Positions 7,228 to 13,893 of a stretch of DNA of 13,969 nt are shown piece after piece (positions within the stretch are counted from its first letter, which is position 1; each line of letters starts with the position of its first letter). The notes under the pieces are model-generated. The model was not told where the DNA came from and ran no database searches. It saw only the letters and a list, made by a program, of their open reading frames with translations. Source of the DNA: Flavobacteriaceae bacterium UBA5079 (lineage in GTDB: Bacteria > Bacteroidota > Bacteroidia > Flavobacteriales > Flavobacteriaceae); contig DIAL01000093.1 of NCBI GenBank assembly GCA_002414705.1, positions 7,931-21,899 on the forward strand, in the 5' to 3' direction. Made by a program: the position numbers and the translations under genes.

Positions 7228-7691
7228 TAATTATAGAGTATAATGTATAGGTTTAGTGATGTAGCAATGCATAGCCAAATCATATAGGGCACTAATAAAT
7301 ACCGCCAAGAATTTAGGGCATCCATTCTGTACGTGAAAAATAAATAGAAAATTATAAGCGTCAGAAATACAATCGTTATTAAAGCAAAGAGTATCAAGTG
7401 TTGATTGAAAAATAGATAGTTCCAAGCAATATTTAAAATTACTTGAAGTGAAAACACACCTATTAAAAACGACGATTTATAATCTTTAAATAAATAGCTT
7501 AAGTATACTGAAAAGCATATCATTATTAATGTCCAAGCAGCTCCAAAAACCCATCCTGGAGGCGTCCAAGGCGCTTTATTTAAGTCAACATACCATGACG
7601 AAGTTGCACCATTTCCCGTAAGCCAACTACCTACGGCAAGACTGCCAAAGTTAATGACTAAAAACAGGATTAAAAGTGGAACAAACTTCAT
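7227..7691 (-). CDS. tspO: TspO/MBR family tryptophan-rich sensory protein
   Basis: A 154-aa inner-membrane protein with five predicted helices (about 3-22, 45-66, 76-95, 98-120, 130-151). It carries the TspO signatures WYVDLNKAPWTPPGWVFG (33-50), NIAWNYLFF (87-95) and the last-helix SLN (145-147). TspO proteins bind porphyrins and have been linked to light-dependent protoporphyrin IX breakdown and to regulation of photosynthesis or stress genes. The conserved tryptophans (W33, W42, W47, W90) are all present. The ATG lies 1 base after the stop of the Lacal_2735-like gene, and the stop overlaps the SRPBCC ATG. In this context a role in disposing of or sensing phototoxic tetrapyrroles is a reasonable inference, not shown. 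Confidence 0.93.
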   Translation of the reverse strand: MKFVPLLILFLVINFGSLAVGSWLTGNGATSSWYVDLNKAPWTPPGWVFGAAWTLIMICFSVYLSYLFKDYKSSFLIGVFSLQVILNIAWNYLFFNQHLILFALITIVFLTLIIFYLFFTYRMDALNSWRYLLVPYMIWLCIATSLNLYIILYN

Positions 7692-7692
7692 G

Positions 7693-7863
7693 CTACTTGT
7701 TTTGTAATGATTCTATTTTATCCGCAATTTTTTGAGCTTCAGCATATTTTAAATCGCTAGCTTTTCTATCGGTAGTGGATAGCCTATGCCAATCTTTCAT
7801 GATAACCTCATATTGCTTTTGTAGTTTTTCTATTTCTGATTTTGACTTAAATAATCCGAACAT
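7693..7863 (-). CDS. small Lacal_2735-like protein, 56 aa
   Basis: A short gene of 56 codons plus a TAG stop, beginning MFGLFKSKSEIEKLQKQYEV. It closely resembles the Lacal_2735 family of tiny Bacteroidota proteins, which start MFGLFKKK and continue with a charged helix containing a (L/R)STT(D/N)RKASD segment (here LSTTDRKASD, residues 28-37). It is soluble, highly helical, probably coiled-coil, with no cysteine and no known function. It sits exactly in the gap between the peroxidase gene (3-base spacer) and tspO (1-base spacer). That spacing and the ATG start support it as a real gene despite its size. Family recognition is from memory of the pattern, with moderate certainty. Confidence 0.8.
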   Translation of the reverse strand: MFGLFKSKSEIEKLQKQYEVIMKDWHRLSTTDRKASDLKYAEAQKIADKIESLQNK

Positions 7864-7866
7864 AAT

Positions 7867-8412
7867 TTATAGTGTTAGATGTTTTGTTATTTTACCACTC
7901 ATTGGGTTGGTTACTGAAAAGTAATAATCCACCAAATCGCCATGACCATCTACTAAATATTTTTGAAAATTCCATTTTACTGTTGAACTAGATTTTCCGT
8001 TTAATGATTGATTTGTTAACCAATTGTATAGAGGGTGCTGATTATCTCCTTTAACATCAAATTTTTCCGTCATTACAAACGTAACACCATAATTGGCTTG
8101 ACAAAAAGTTTGAATGTCTGATGCTGTTCCTGGTTCCTGCCCACCAAATTGATTACAAGGCACACCAATTACCATCAAGTTTCCATTGTAAGTATCGTAT
8201 AGTTTTTGTAAATCTTCATATTGACCAGTAAAACCACATTTGGAGGCCACATTTACAAACAGGATATGCTTTCCTTTGTAATCTGATAAATTTATTTTTT
8301 CACCATTTAATCCGTTAATATCAATATCATATATAGATTGCGTTGGTTGTGTTTGTGATTGACTTTTATTAAATAAACTAAACATAATAATAAGAATTAA
8401 TAAGTGTTTCAT
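7867..8412 (-). CDS. exported glutathione-peroxidase-like thiol peroxidase
   Basis: A 181-aa member of the glutathione peroxidase family, which reduces H2O2 and lipid hydroperoxides. A Sec-type signal peptide (MKHLLILIIMFSLFNKSQSQ, 1-20) precedes the normal ~160-aa domain, so the enzyme should act in the periplasm. The peroxidatic Cys59 is in NVASKCGFTGQY (54-65), Gln92 in CNQFGGQEPGT (86-96), and Trp147-Asn148 in VKWNFQKYLVDGHG (145-158); together these form the catalytic tetrad. The peroxidatic residue is Cys, not selenocysteine. A further Cys104 in TFCQANYGVTF occupies the usual resolving-Cys site, so the reductant is likely thioredoxin-like rather than glutathione. There is no lipobox. 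It lies 3 bases after the SDR gene in the light operon, which suggests a role in photo-oxidative stress. Confidence 0.93.
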   Translation of the reverse strand: MKHLLILIIMFSLFNKSQSQTQPTQSIYDIDINGLNGEKINLSDYKGKHILFVNVASKCGFTGQYEDLQKLYDTYNGNLMVIGVPCNQFGGQEPGTASDIQTFCQANYGVTFVMTEKFDVKGDNQHPLYNWLTNQSLNGKSSSTVKWNFQKYLVDGHGDLVDYYFSVTNPMSGKITKHLTL

Positions 8413-8415
8413 AAG

Positions 8416-9099
8416 TTATATTTTAAACGATACAATACCACAATCCATTTCAAAAATTTGTCCCGAAATGGAAGCTGCTTGATCGGACACTAAAAAAGAA
8501 GCCATTTGAGCAACTTCTGCTGGATTTAAGAATTTTTTAAGTGGATGACGATCGGTAATATTATCAATCATTTTTTCGTTGCGCAACAATTTGGATGCTA
8601 ATTCGGTATTTGTAACAGTAGGAGCAATGGCATTAACACGAACAGTAGGTGCTAGTTCAGCTCCAATAGATTTTCCTAACCCTTCCACAGCCGATTTTGC
8701 AGCAGCCACACTTGCATGAAATGGCATACCCAATTTTGCAGCAACTGTGCTAAAAAATAACATAGCTGGTTTATTACCTTTTTTTATAATAGGTAAATAT
8801 TTCTGAATTGCTTTAACAGCTCCAATAACATTAATTTCAAAATCGGAACGGAAATCTTCTAAATCTAAACGTCCAATAGGCTTTAAATTGATACTTCCAG
8901 GACAATAAATAAGACCATCAGCTTGTTCAATATCTGGCAAATTATCGGTTAAAATATCTATGGAATAATGTGTAAAATTTACATGTTCCAAATCTGGTTT
9001 GGTACGACTTAAATTAATAACATTGTGGTGCTCCAATAAATTTTGAGTAATAGCATGACCAATGCCCTTGCTGCCTCCAACAATTATATATGTTTTCAT
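8416..9099 (-). CDS. SDR-family oxidoreductase lacking the catalytic tyrosine
   Basis: A 227-aa short-chain dehydrogenase/reductase with a Rossmann fold. Seen directly: the nucleotide-binding GGSKGIGHA (8-16), the Asn of the tetrad in INVIGA (Asn90), Ser117 in FFSTVAAKLGMPFHASVAAA, Lys135 in AAAKSAVEGL, and the post-catalytic RVNAIAPTVTNTELA (154-168). The Tyr expected four residues before the Lys is Val131, so the YxxxK motif is absent. The protein may therefore be a non-classical reductase, use another donor (His128 or Phe127 are nearby), or be a binding protein. The substrate is unknown. Linkage to folE hints at pterin reduction, as some SDRs reduce pterins, but this is inference. Spacing is 12 bases after the 74-aa gene and 3 bases before the peroxidase gene. 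Confidence 0.9.
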   Translation of the reverse strand: MKTYIIVGGSKGIGHAITQNLLEHHNVINLSRTKPDLEHVNFTHYSIDILTDNLPDIEQADGLIYCPGSINLKPIGRLDLEDFRSDFEINVIGAVKAIQKYLPIIKKGNKPAMLFFSTVAAKLGMPFHASVAAAKSAVEGLGKSIGAELAPTVRVNAIAPTVTNTELASKLLRNEKMIDNITDRHPLKKFLNPAEVAQMASFLVSDQAASISGQIFEMDCGIVSFKI

Positions 9100-9111
9100 T
9101 TATATTTTAGC

Positions 9112-9336
9112 TTAAGCTGTTAAAGGATTCCCTTTTAATCGTTTTTCTACTTTACGTTTAATGGCTGTTAGGCGTTTCATGATATCCATAATACGCTCAT
9201 CTTTCTTTTTCTTATAAATCTGATTTAGATCTAAAATAAGTGTTTTAGCCTCTCGGGATATTTTAATTCTATCGCTGGTGGATAATGATTTCAGTTTTGT
9301 TTGCTCAAATTCTAGAGCACGTTCTATTGTATCCAT
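9112..9336 (-). CDS. small basic helical protein of unknown function, 74 aa
   Basis: Not recognised as a named family. The 74 residues are strongly helical and basic, with a Lys/Arg-rich centre (YKKKKDERIMDIMKRL, 41-56) and a basic C-terminal third (AIKRKVEKRLKG, 58-69). There is no cysteine, no signal peptide and no membrane segment. The ATG is 3 bases after the folE stop and the TAA is 12 bases before the SDR start, with the same strand and a continuous frame, so it is a convincing member of the operon. The basic helical pattern could suit nucleic-acid or protein binding, but no motif proves it. Confidence 0.75.
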   Translation of the reverse strand: MDTIERALEFEQTKLKSLSTSDRIKISREAKTLILDLNQIYKKKKDERIMDIMKRLTAIKRKVEKRLKGNPLTA

Positions 9337-9339
9337 AAT

Positions 9340-10032
9340 TTAATGATTTAAATAGTTTTGTAATTCGGCAATTTTTTCTGGTGTATTAAAAGCACCACCA
9401 TAATAAGCAGTAACGGTTGCAGAAGTATCATCCTTAATGCCTCTGGATGATACACATAAATGTTTAGCATCAATTATTACAGCAATATCTTCCGTATCTA
9501 AAATAGTTTTTAGTTCGTTGGCTATCTGATTTGTAAGACGTTCTTGGACTTGAGGTCTTTTAGCATAATATTGTACTATTCGGTTTAATTTAGACAAACC
9601 AATTACTTTTCCAGAAGATATGTAGGCTAAATGTGCTTTACCAATAATTGGTACAAAATGATGTTCGCAGTTAGAATAAAACGTGATATTTTTTTCTAAA
9701 AGCATTTGGTTATAGCGGTATTTATTTTCAAATAAAGCTACTTTTGGTTTGTTTTCAGGGTTTAATCCTGAAAATATTTCATCTATATACATTTTAGCCA
9801 CACGATCAGGTGTTCCTTTTAATGAATCGTCTGTTAGATCTAATCCCATTACATCCATTATTTCCTCAAATAATAACGCAATTCGCTGTTTCTTTTCGGT
9901 ATCAGAAAGTTTAAAAGCGTCTTTTTTCATGGGGGTTTCTAAACCTGTGTATAAGTGATCGTCTCCAATCATTTCGGTAGAAAAACCATTTAACTCGTTT
10001 TTGTTGTTAAGATGTAATGTTTCAGTTTTCAT
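9340..10032 (-). CDS. folE: GTP cyclohydrolase I
   Basis: A 230-aa FolE that converts GTP to 7,8-dihydroneopterin triphosphate, the first step of folate and tetrahydropterin synthesis, as a cytoplasmic homodecamer. The zinc ligands are visible as Cys122 and His125 in FYSNCEHHFVPIIGKAHLAY (118-137) and Cys193 in DAKHLCVSSRG (188-198). His124 and His191 are at the positions of the E. coli catalytic His112 and His179. VIGLSKLNRIVQYYAKRPQV (143-162) and QERLTNQIA (163-171) are the other conserved blocks. The first ~40 residues are a poorly conserved extension. The gene is in a photolyase operon, as in LitR-controlled light regulons of other bacteria, and may feed the methenyltetrahydrofolate antenna or another pterin. 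A 51-base leader with a possible hairpin precedes it. Confidence 0.96.
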   Translation of the reverse strand: MKTETLHLNNKNELNGFSTEMIGDDHLYTGLETPMKKDAFKLSDTEKKQRIALLFEEIMDVMGLDLTDDSLKGTPDRVAKMYIDEIFSGLNPENKPKVALFENKYRYNQMLLEKNITFYSNCEHHFVPIIGKAHLAYISSGKVIGLSKLNRIVQYYAKRPQVQERLTNQIANELKTILDTEDIAVIIDAKHLCVSSRGIKDDTSATVTAYYGGAFNTPEKIAELQNYLNH

Positions 10033-10047
10033 AGTTTCTTTTTTTAT

Positions 10048-10081
10048 GTGCTGTCCTTACTTTTTTAATGAGGCAAAGCAC
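10048..10081 (-). promoter_or_regulatory. possible hairpin in the folE leader
   Basis: On the minus strand, GTGCTTTGCCT and AGGACAGCAC flank a 13-base A/T-rich loop. GTGCT/AGCAC and CCT/AGG pair perfectly around a small internal loop. It fills most of the 51-base gap between the TIGR03643 gene stop and the folE ATG, the largest gap inside the operon. No U tract follows, so it is not a terminator. It could be an mRNA-processing or translation-control element, or chance. Confidence 0.25.
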
Positions 10082-10083
10082 TT

Positions 10084-10356
10084 TTAACGTTTACTTATTT
10101 TATTGTGTGTTATTTGCTTTTGTCTGCTGCATTTAAACCGACCTTTTTCAAATGTGCGTAATTTTTCATGTTTGGTTTTTCTGCCTTGAACGCGTTTGCG
10201 CCACATTCTAAAACTACTCGGTTTCATTTCCCGTCGCATGAGGTTTATAACATCTTGTTCCTCCAAACCGAATTGAAACTTAATTGCCTCAAAAGTGGTT
10301 CGGTCTTCCCAAGCCATTTCAATAATTCTATCTATTTCATAAGCTTTAAACTCCAT
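10084..10356 (-). CDS. TIGR03643/DUF2805 family protein
   Basis: A 90-aa basic protein of the TIGR03643 family (DUF2805, PF10985), function unknown, often encoded beside photolyase genes. The signature is continuous: IDRIIEMAWEDRTTFEAIKF (8-27), FGLEEQDVINLMRREMKP (29-46), SSFRMWRKRVQGRKTKH (47-63). The arrangement of short helices around FEAIKFQFGLEEQDVINLMR looks like a helix-turn-helix and could bind DNA, but this is inference. The C-terminus from about 64 is a Lys/Arg-rich tail that varies in the family. The ATG overlaps the stop of the preceding gene by one base (TAATG, 10354-10358). It is the nearest thing to a candidate regulator within the visible operon. Confidence 0.88.
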   Translation of the reverse strand: MEFKAYEIDRIIEMAWEDRTTFEAIKFQFGLEEQDVINLMRREMKPSSFRMWRKRVQGRKTKHEKLRTFEKGRFKCSRQKQITHNKISKR

Positions 10357-10832
10357 TATATATCTATAAAATTAAAGCGTTCATCATACACGACTTTGAT
10401 ATCCAATAAGCGATTAAAAAAAGCCTTATTTTCTTTAAACATTTTGTTGTTTTTAAAGTTGATAAATTTGCCTTGTGCGTGAATACTGGTGCCATCTGTT
10501 TTGTACAAAACCAACTGATAATATGGAATAACCCAAGAAAAATTCTGTAAACCTTTATTTATGTATACAATGATACCACCTGGTCGCATTTCTATATTGG
10601 CATAGTTAATATCTGAAACACGATTTAAATACGGTTGTAAATTAGGACTAACCTTATCAATTATCATACGTTTAGAACCAACACCTTTTAACTTTATAGC
10701 TTCAAAAAAGCTATATGGCTTACCAATCAAGTCAGTTATAACTTTTTTATGGTCTTTGTTATGGTATGTGCTGTTTAATATCAACTTATTGTTATTTGAT
10801 ATCAAATTTACAAAATGTTTAACTAATATCAC
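10356..10832 (-). CDS. unrecognised protein of the light operon, about 142-158 aa
   Basis: I do not recognise a named family. The sequence looks like a compact alpha/beta protein: a helical start with KDHKKVITDLIGKPYSFFEA (27-46), then GVGSKRMIIDKVSP (50-63), alternating strands through IEMRPGGIIVYINKGLQNFS (80-99) and WVIPYYQLVLYKTDG (100-114), SIHAQGKFINFKNN (116-129), and a last helix NKAFFNRLLD (134-143). There is no signal peptide, membrane helix or obvious catalytic motif. No ATG is available; candidates are GTG 10832 (158 aa) and TTG 10784 (142 aa, MILNSTYHNKDHKK). The shorter form begins just after a TAAATTTG box and looks at least as likely. The stop overlaps the TIGR03643 ATG by one base. 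Its position between two photolyase genes and folE suggests a light-related role. Confidence 0.78.
   Translation of the reverse strand: MILVKHFVNLISNNNKLILNSTYHNKDHKKVITDLIGKPYSFFEAIKLKGVGSKRMIIDKVSPNLQPYLNRVSDINYANIEMRPGGIIVYINKGLQNFSWVIPYYQLVLYKTDGTSIHAQGKFINFKNNKMFKENKAFFNRLLDIKVVYDERFNFIDI
10803..10810 (-). promoter_or_regulatory. possible internal promoter box of the light operon
   Basis: The minus strand reads TAAATTTG, a perfect TAnnTTTG match, 18 bases upstream of the TTG at 10784. It follows the second-largest gap of the operon (10833-10874). It may start an internal transcript covering the 158-aa gene and folE onward, in which case translation must begin at 10784 or later. No clear -33 TTG at the normal distance. 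Confidence 0.35.
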
Positions 10833-10874
10833 TATAAGTTAAACAAAATTTAACAAGATAGTTTTTTATTGGGT

Positions 10875-12371
10875 CTAATCGGTATTGTCAAGCATTTGGG
10901 AACGGTTGTCAATAGTGTGTTTGTTGAGGATTCGGATACTTTCATTTCTAACATGCAAATTTTTTTTCATATTCCAAAGTGTATCACTTGCACGTTTTCT
11001 TTTCAGTTTTAAATCTACAATCGGAACAGGATAGTTTACGCCCAATTCAAAATTATTAAATTGTTGGTCTAGTGTTGTCATTAAATAAGGTTCATGAACA
11101 AAAGGCAACTCTAAATTTCGCAATTCGGGAACCCACTTTTTGATAAAAATTCCTTCTGGATCATGTTCTAAACTATTTTTTATGGGATTATAAATACGCA
11201 AATTATTAATACCTGTTTCACCAGCTTGCATTTGCAATTGCGGAAAATGAATACCTGGCTCAAAATCTAAAAACTGTTGTGATAAATGTTTGGATGCATT
11301 TTGCCAAGGTTGCCATAAAATATGTGTGAAAAAGGATACTAATAAGGCACAAATTCTAAAATTAAGATAACCTGTTTCGTTTAGGCAGCGCATACTTGCA
11401 TCTACTAAAGGAAAACCTGTTTGTCCAGTTTGCCATGCTATTTGATAGTGTTCTGAAATAGATTTTTTTAGTTTATGATATCCTTTATTAACACTTACCT
11501 TTTCCATAACATGCTCCATCTCAAATTTCTGAATAAAATGAGCTTGCCAACGTAAACGCGATCGGAAAGCGGCTAATTGTTTTTTCTGACTTCCAAATGT
11601 GTGTTGCGCCTTTGAAGCTTGATATACTTGCCTTATGGACAAATTTCCCCACGCTATATAAGGTGATAAACGACTACAACTTCTTCTAGATTTGTCGGGT
11701 TTTGAAATATGAAACATGTAGTCTTTATATCGTTCATCTAAAAAAGATTGTAAGTATTTTAAACCCATTTTAGTACCACCTGGTTGAAAAGGTTTATTAG
11801 GAGAAGTATCTAAATCTGTTGCTTGACAATGGGATTCTATTTTTTGAATAACATTTAGATCTAGAAAATTTTCATTAGCAGGTGAAAATGAAAACAGTGG
11901 CTGTGCCATAAACGTATTCCAATTATCAAACCAAGATTCCCTATTTTTTAATCCGCGAGAGACACCATTTGTGTTATATTCTTGCCAAGAAATTAGGTTG
12001 TTTTTACAATACCGTTTAAAACTTTTATCACGATCAAACGTCACCTGAATACCTGTTTCTTGATGCGAATAAACTGTTTTTATGTGAAATGTATTGGATA
12101 ATAAATTACAAGCCGAAATAATATCAGAATTTATAGCAAGCACTTTAGTATTGTAAGCTTTTAAGGTTTTGTTTAAATCCCGAATGGATTCTTTTATAAA
12201 ATCCCAATGGCGCTTACTGTAATGTGGGTCATTTAGCAATAATTGCTCAAACACAAATAGGAACAATACACGCTCATTTTGTTTGAGTGCTTCATGAATA
12301 GCTTCATGATCATGCAAACGTAAATCACGTTTAAACCAAACAATATGTATGGGCTCTCGGCTAGTATTCAT
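10875..12371 (-). CDS. divergent photolyase/cryptochrome-like flavoprotein without the WQW motif
   Basis: A 498-aa photolyase-superfamily protein with the antenna-type domain (HIVWFKRDLRLHDHEAIHEA, 9-28) and an FAD-binding domain. The FAD domain includes SRLSPYIAWGNLSIRQVYQ (233-251), RSRLRWQAHFIQKFE (270-284), TGQTGFPLVDASMRCLNETG (315-334), and DFEPGIHFPQLQMQAGETG (369-387) followed by INNLRIYNP (388-396). Where classical photolyases have NxGNWQW, this has HFPQLQM: the innermost electron-transfer Trp becomes Leu379 and the flavin-facing Asn becomes His375. As I recall, related proteobacterial and cyanobacterial proteins share a PQ(L/V)QMQ form, so this is a subfamily trait. Its activity (repair, signalling or other) is not known to me. 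It overlaps the FeS photolyase gene by 11 bases. The ~40-residue C-terminus (from about 460) is basic and variable. Confidence 0.9.
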   Translation of the reverse strand: MNTSREPIHIVWFKRDLRLHDHEAIHEALKQNERVLFLFVFEQLLLNDPHYSKRHWDFIKESIRDLNKTLKAYNTKVLAINSDIISACNLLSNTFHIKTVYSHQETGIQVTFDRDKSFKRYCKNNLISWQEYNTNGVSRGLKNRESWFDNWNTFMAQPLFSFSPANENFLDLNVIQKIESHCQATDLDTSPNKPFQPGGTKMGLKYLQSFLDERYKDYMFHISKPDKSRRSCSRLSPYIAWGNLSIRQVYQASKAQHTFGSQKKQLAAFRSRLRWQAHFIQKFEMEHVMEKVSVNKGYHKLKKSISEHYQIAWQTGQTGFPLVDASMRCLNETGYLNFRICALLVSFFTHILWQPWQNASKHLSQQFLDFEPGIHFPQLQMQAGETGINNLRIYNPIKNSLEHDPEGIFIKKWVPELRNLELPFVHEPYLMTTLDQQFNNFELGVNYPVPIVDLKLKRKRASDTLWNMKKNLHVRNESIRILNKHTIDNRSQMLDNTD

Positions 12372-13893
12372 CTTGGTTTTCTATAATGTGGTTTGCACGT
12401 TCTTTGATTGCTGATAGATCTTCTGCGCTCATTTTGTCTAACAGATGATACATCATTTTCATTCTGTGATTGGACCCTAAAAGTGATCGTTTATCATCTA
12501 GGAAATTCCAATACAAACTGTTAAAAGGGCAAGCATCTGTTTCTGTTTTTTTCTTGTAGTTATAATGACAGCCATCGCAATAATTACTCATTTTCTGAAT
12601 GTAAGAACCAGAAGACACATAGGGTTTCGTTGCAATTTTTCCTCCATCTGCAAACTGACTCATGCCACGCGTGTTTGGCAGTTGAACCCACTCCACAGCA
12701 TCTGCATAAATTCCCAAGTACCAAGCATCCACATCATCAGGATTTGTTTGGGTTAGTAAGGCATAATTACCCGTAATCATGAGTCGCTGAATGTGATGCG
12801 CATACGCGTTATCCAAAGAATTTGTTATGGCATGTTTTAAGCAGGCCATTTTTGTGTTTCCTGTCCAAAAGAAATGTGCTAATTTATTTTTGTTTTGTAA
12901 ATAATTTCCCGTTTTAAATTCTGGCATTAAAGCCCAATACATACCACGCATATATTCACGCCAGCCAATTACTTGACGAATAAAACCTTCTACTTGCGAA
13001 ATATCAATTTCATCTTCATGTTTCCTGTAATAATTTAAAATGGTGTCCACGACATTTCGTGCCGAAATCAATTTGATATTCATAGCAAATGATAAGCGCG
13101 AGTGAAATAAATACACTTCATCCGTATGCAACGCATCTTGATAATCGCCAAAATGTTTAAGCAGATTTTCACAGAAATATTTAAGTTGTTCTAAAGCTTG
13201 TTTTCTATTTATAGGATAATTAAAGGTTTTTTCATTCCAATTCCCCAAGGTTTTAATTCCAGACTTTTCAATATCTGAAACAACTTCTGTTACATCATTT
13301 TTAAAATATTTATACGTCGGAATTTTTGGTTCGTTTTTCCATTTTTTTCTATTGGATTTATCATAATTCCATTTTCCACCTTCTGGATTGCCATACTCCA
13401 TGAGAATATCGTGTTTTTTGCGCATGCCACGATAAAAATTCTCCATAACAAATTGCTTCTTTCCTTCGTAGAATGTCTTTAAATCATTGCGTTTGGTGTA
13501 AAAATGTGCAGTATCAACAGTGTTAAATTTTATAGAAAGTGTTTTGGTAAAATTTTGTAATTGCTGATCCAATCGGTATTCATCTGGAAGTTGATATTCA
13601 AAACTACTTATATCTTTATTTTTGATAATGTTTTGAAGGTTTTCAACCAAGTCATGAGTATTGTTTGGATCGGTAATTTTATAATAAATAACATGATGTC
13701 CAGCCGATTCCAAATCGGTTGCAAATTGCCGCATAGCTGCAAAAAAACCAATTACTTTTTGAATATGATGCGTGATATAATCTGTTTCTTGTCGCATTTC
13801 AAATAGTACAAACACAACATCATCATCAACAGATTTAAACCATGGATGTTTTATGTTTAATTGATCGCCTAAAAGGAGTCGGAGTGTTTTCAT
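12361..13893 (-). CDS. iron-sulfur photolyase/cryptochrome (FeS-BCP, PhrB type)
   Basis: A 510-aa member of the FeS-BCP group (DPRP, PF04244), typified by Agrobacterium PhrB, a (6-4) photolyase, and Rhodobacter CryB. It binds FAD, a 4Fe-4S cluster and usually 6,7-dimethyl-8-ribityllumazine. With ATG 13893 as start, the cluster ligands are Cys351, Cys439, Cys442 and Cys455, each one residue from PhrB Cys350/438/441/454. Trp343, Trp391 and Tyr392 match PhrB Trp342/Trp390/Tyr391. Other blocks: LRLLLGDQL (4-12), HHIQRLMITGNYALL (366-380), PNTRGMSQFADGG (406-418). The frame extends 8 codons to TTG 13917, but the ATG matches both family starts and the TAATG overlap with the gene upstream. All redox residues are present, so it should be functional; (6-4) photoproduct repair is the best guess. 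Confidence 0.95.
   Translation of the reverse strand: MKTLRLLLGDQLNIKHPWFKSVDDDVVFVLFEMRQETDYITHHIQKVIGFFAAMRQFATDLESAGHHVIYYKITDPNNTHDLVENLQNIIKNKDISSFEYQLPDEYRLDQQLQNFTKTLSIKFNTVDTAHFYTKRNDLKTFYEGKKQFVMENFYRGMRKKHDILMEYGNPEGGKWNYDKSNRKKWKNEPKIPTYKYFKNDVTEVVSDIEKSGIKTLGNWNEKTFNYPINRKQALEQLKYFCENLLKHFGDYQDALHTDEVYLFHSRLSFAMNIKLISARNVVDTILNYYRKHEDEIDISQVEGFIRQVIGWREYMRGMYWALMPEFKTGNYLQNKNKLAHFFWTGNTKMACLKHAITNSLDNAYAHHIQRLMITGNYALLTQTNPDDVDAWYLGIYADAVEWVQLPNTRGMSQFADGGKIATKPYVSSGSYIQKMSNYCDGCHYNYKKKTETDACPFNSLYWNFLDDKRSLLGSNHRMKMMYHLLDKMSAEDLSAIKERANHIIENQDEY

Noticed and set aside
12361..12371. Eleven-base overlap between the two photolyase genes as a frameshift or fusion site
   Set aside because: Both proteins are full length with proper starts and ends; this is an ordinary operon overlap.
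12565..13806. Plus-strand frames of 63 and 81 codons antisense to the FeS photolyase gene
   Set aside because: They are shadows of a gene with fully conserved cysteine and flavin motifs, and have no independent support.
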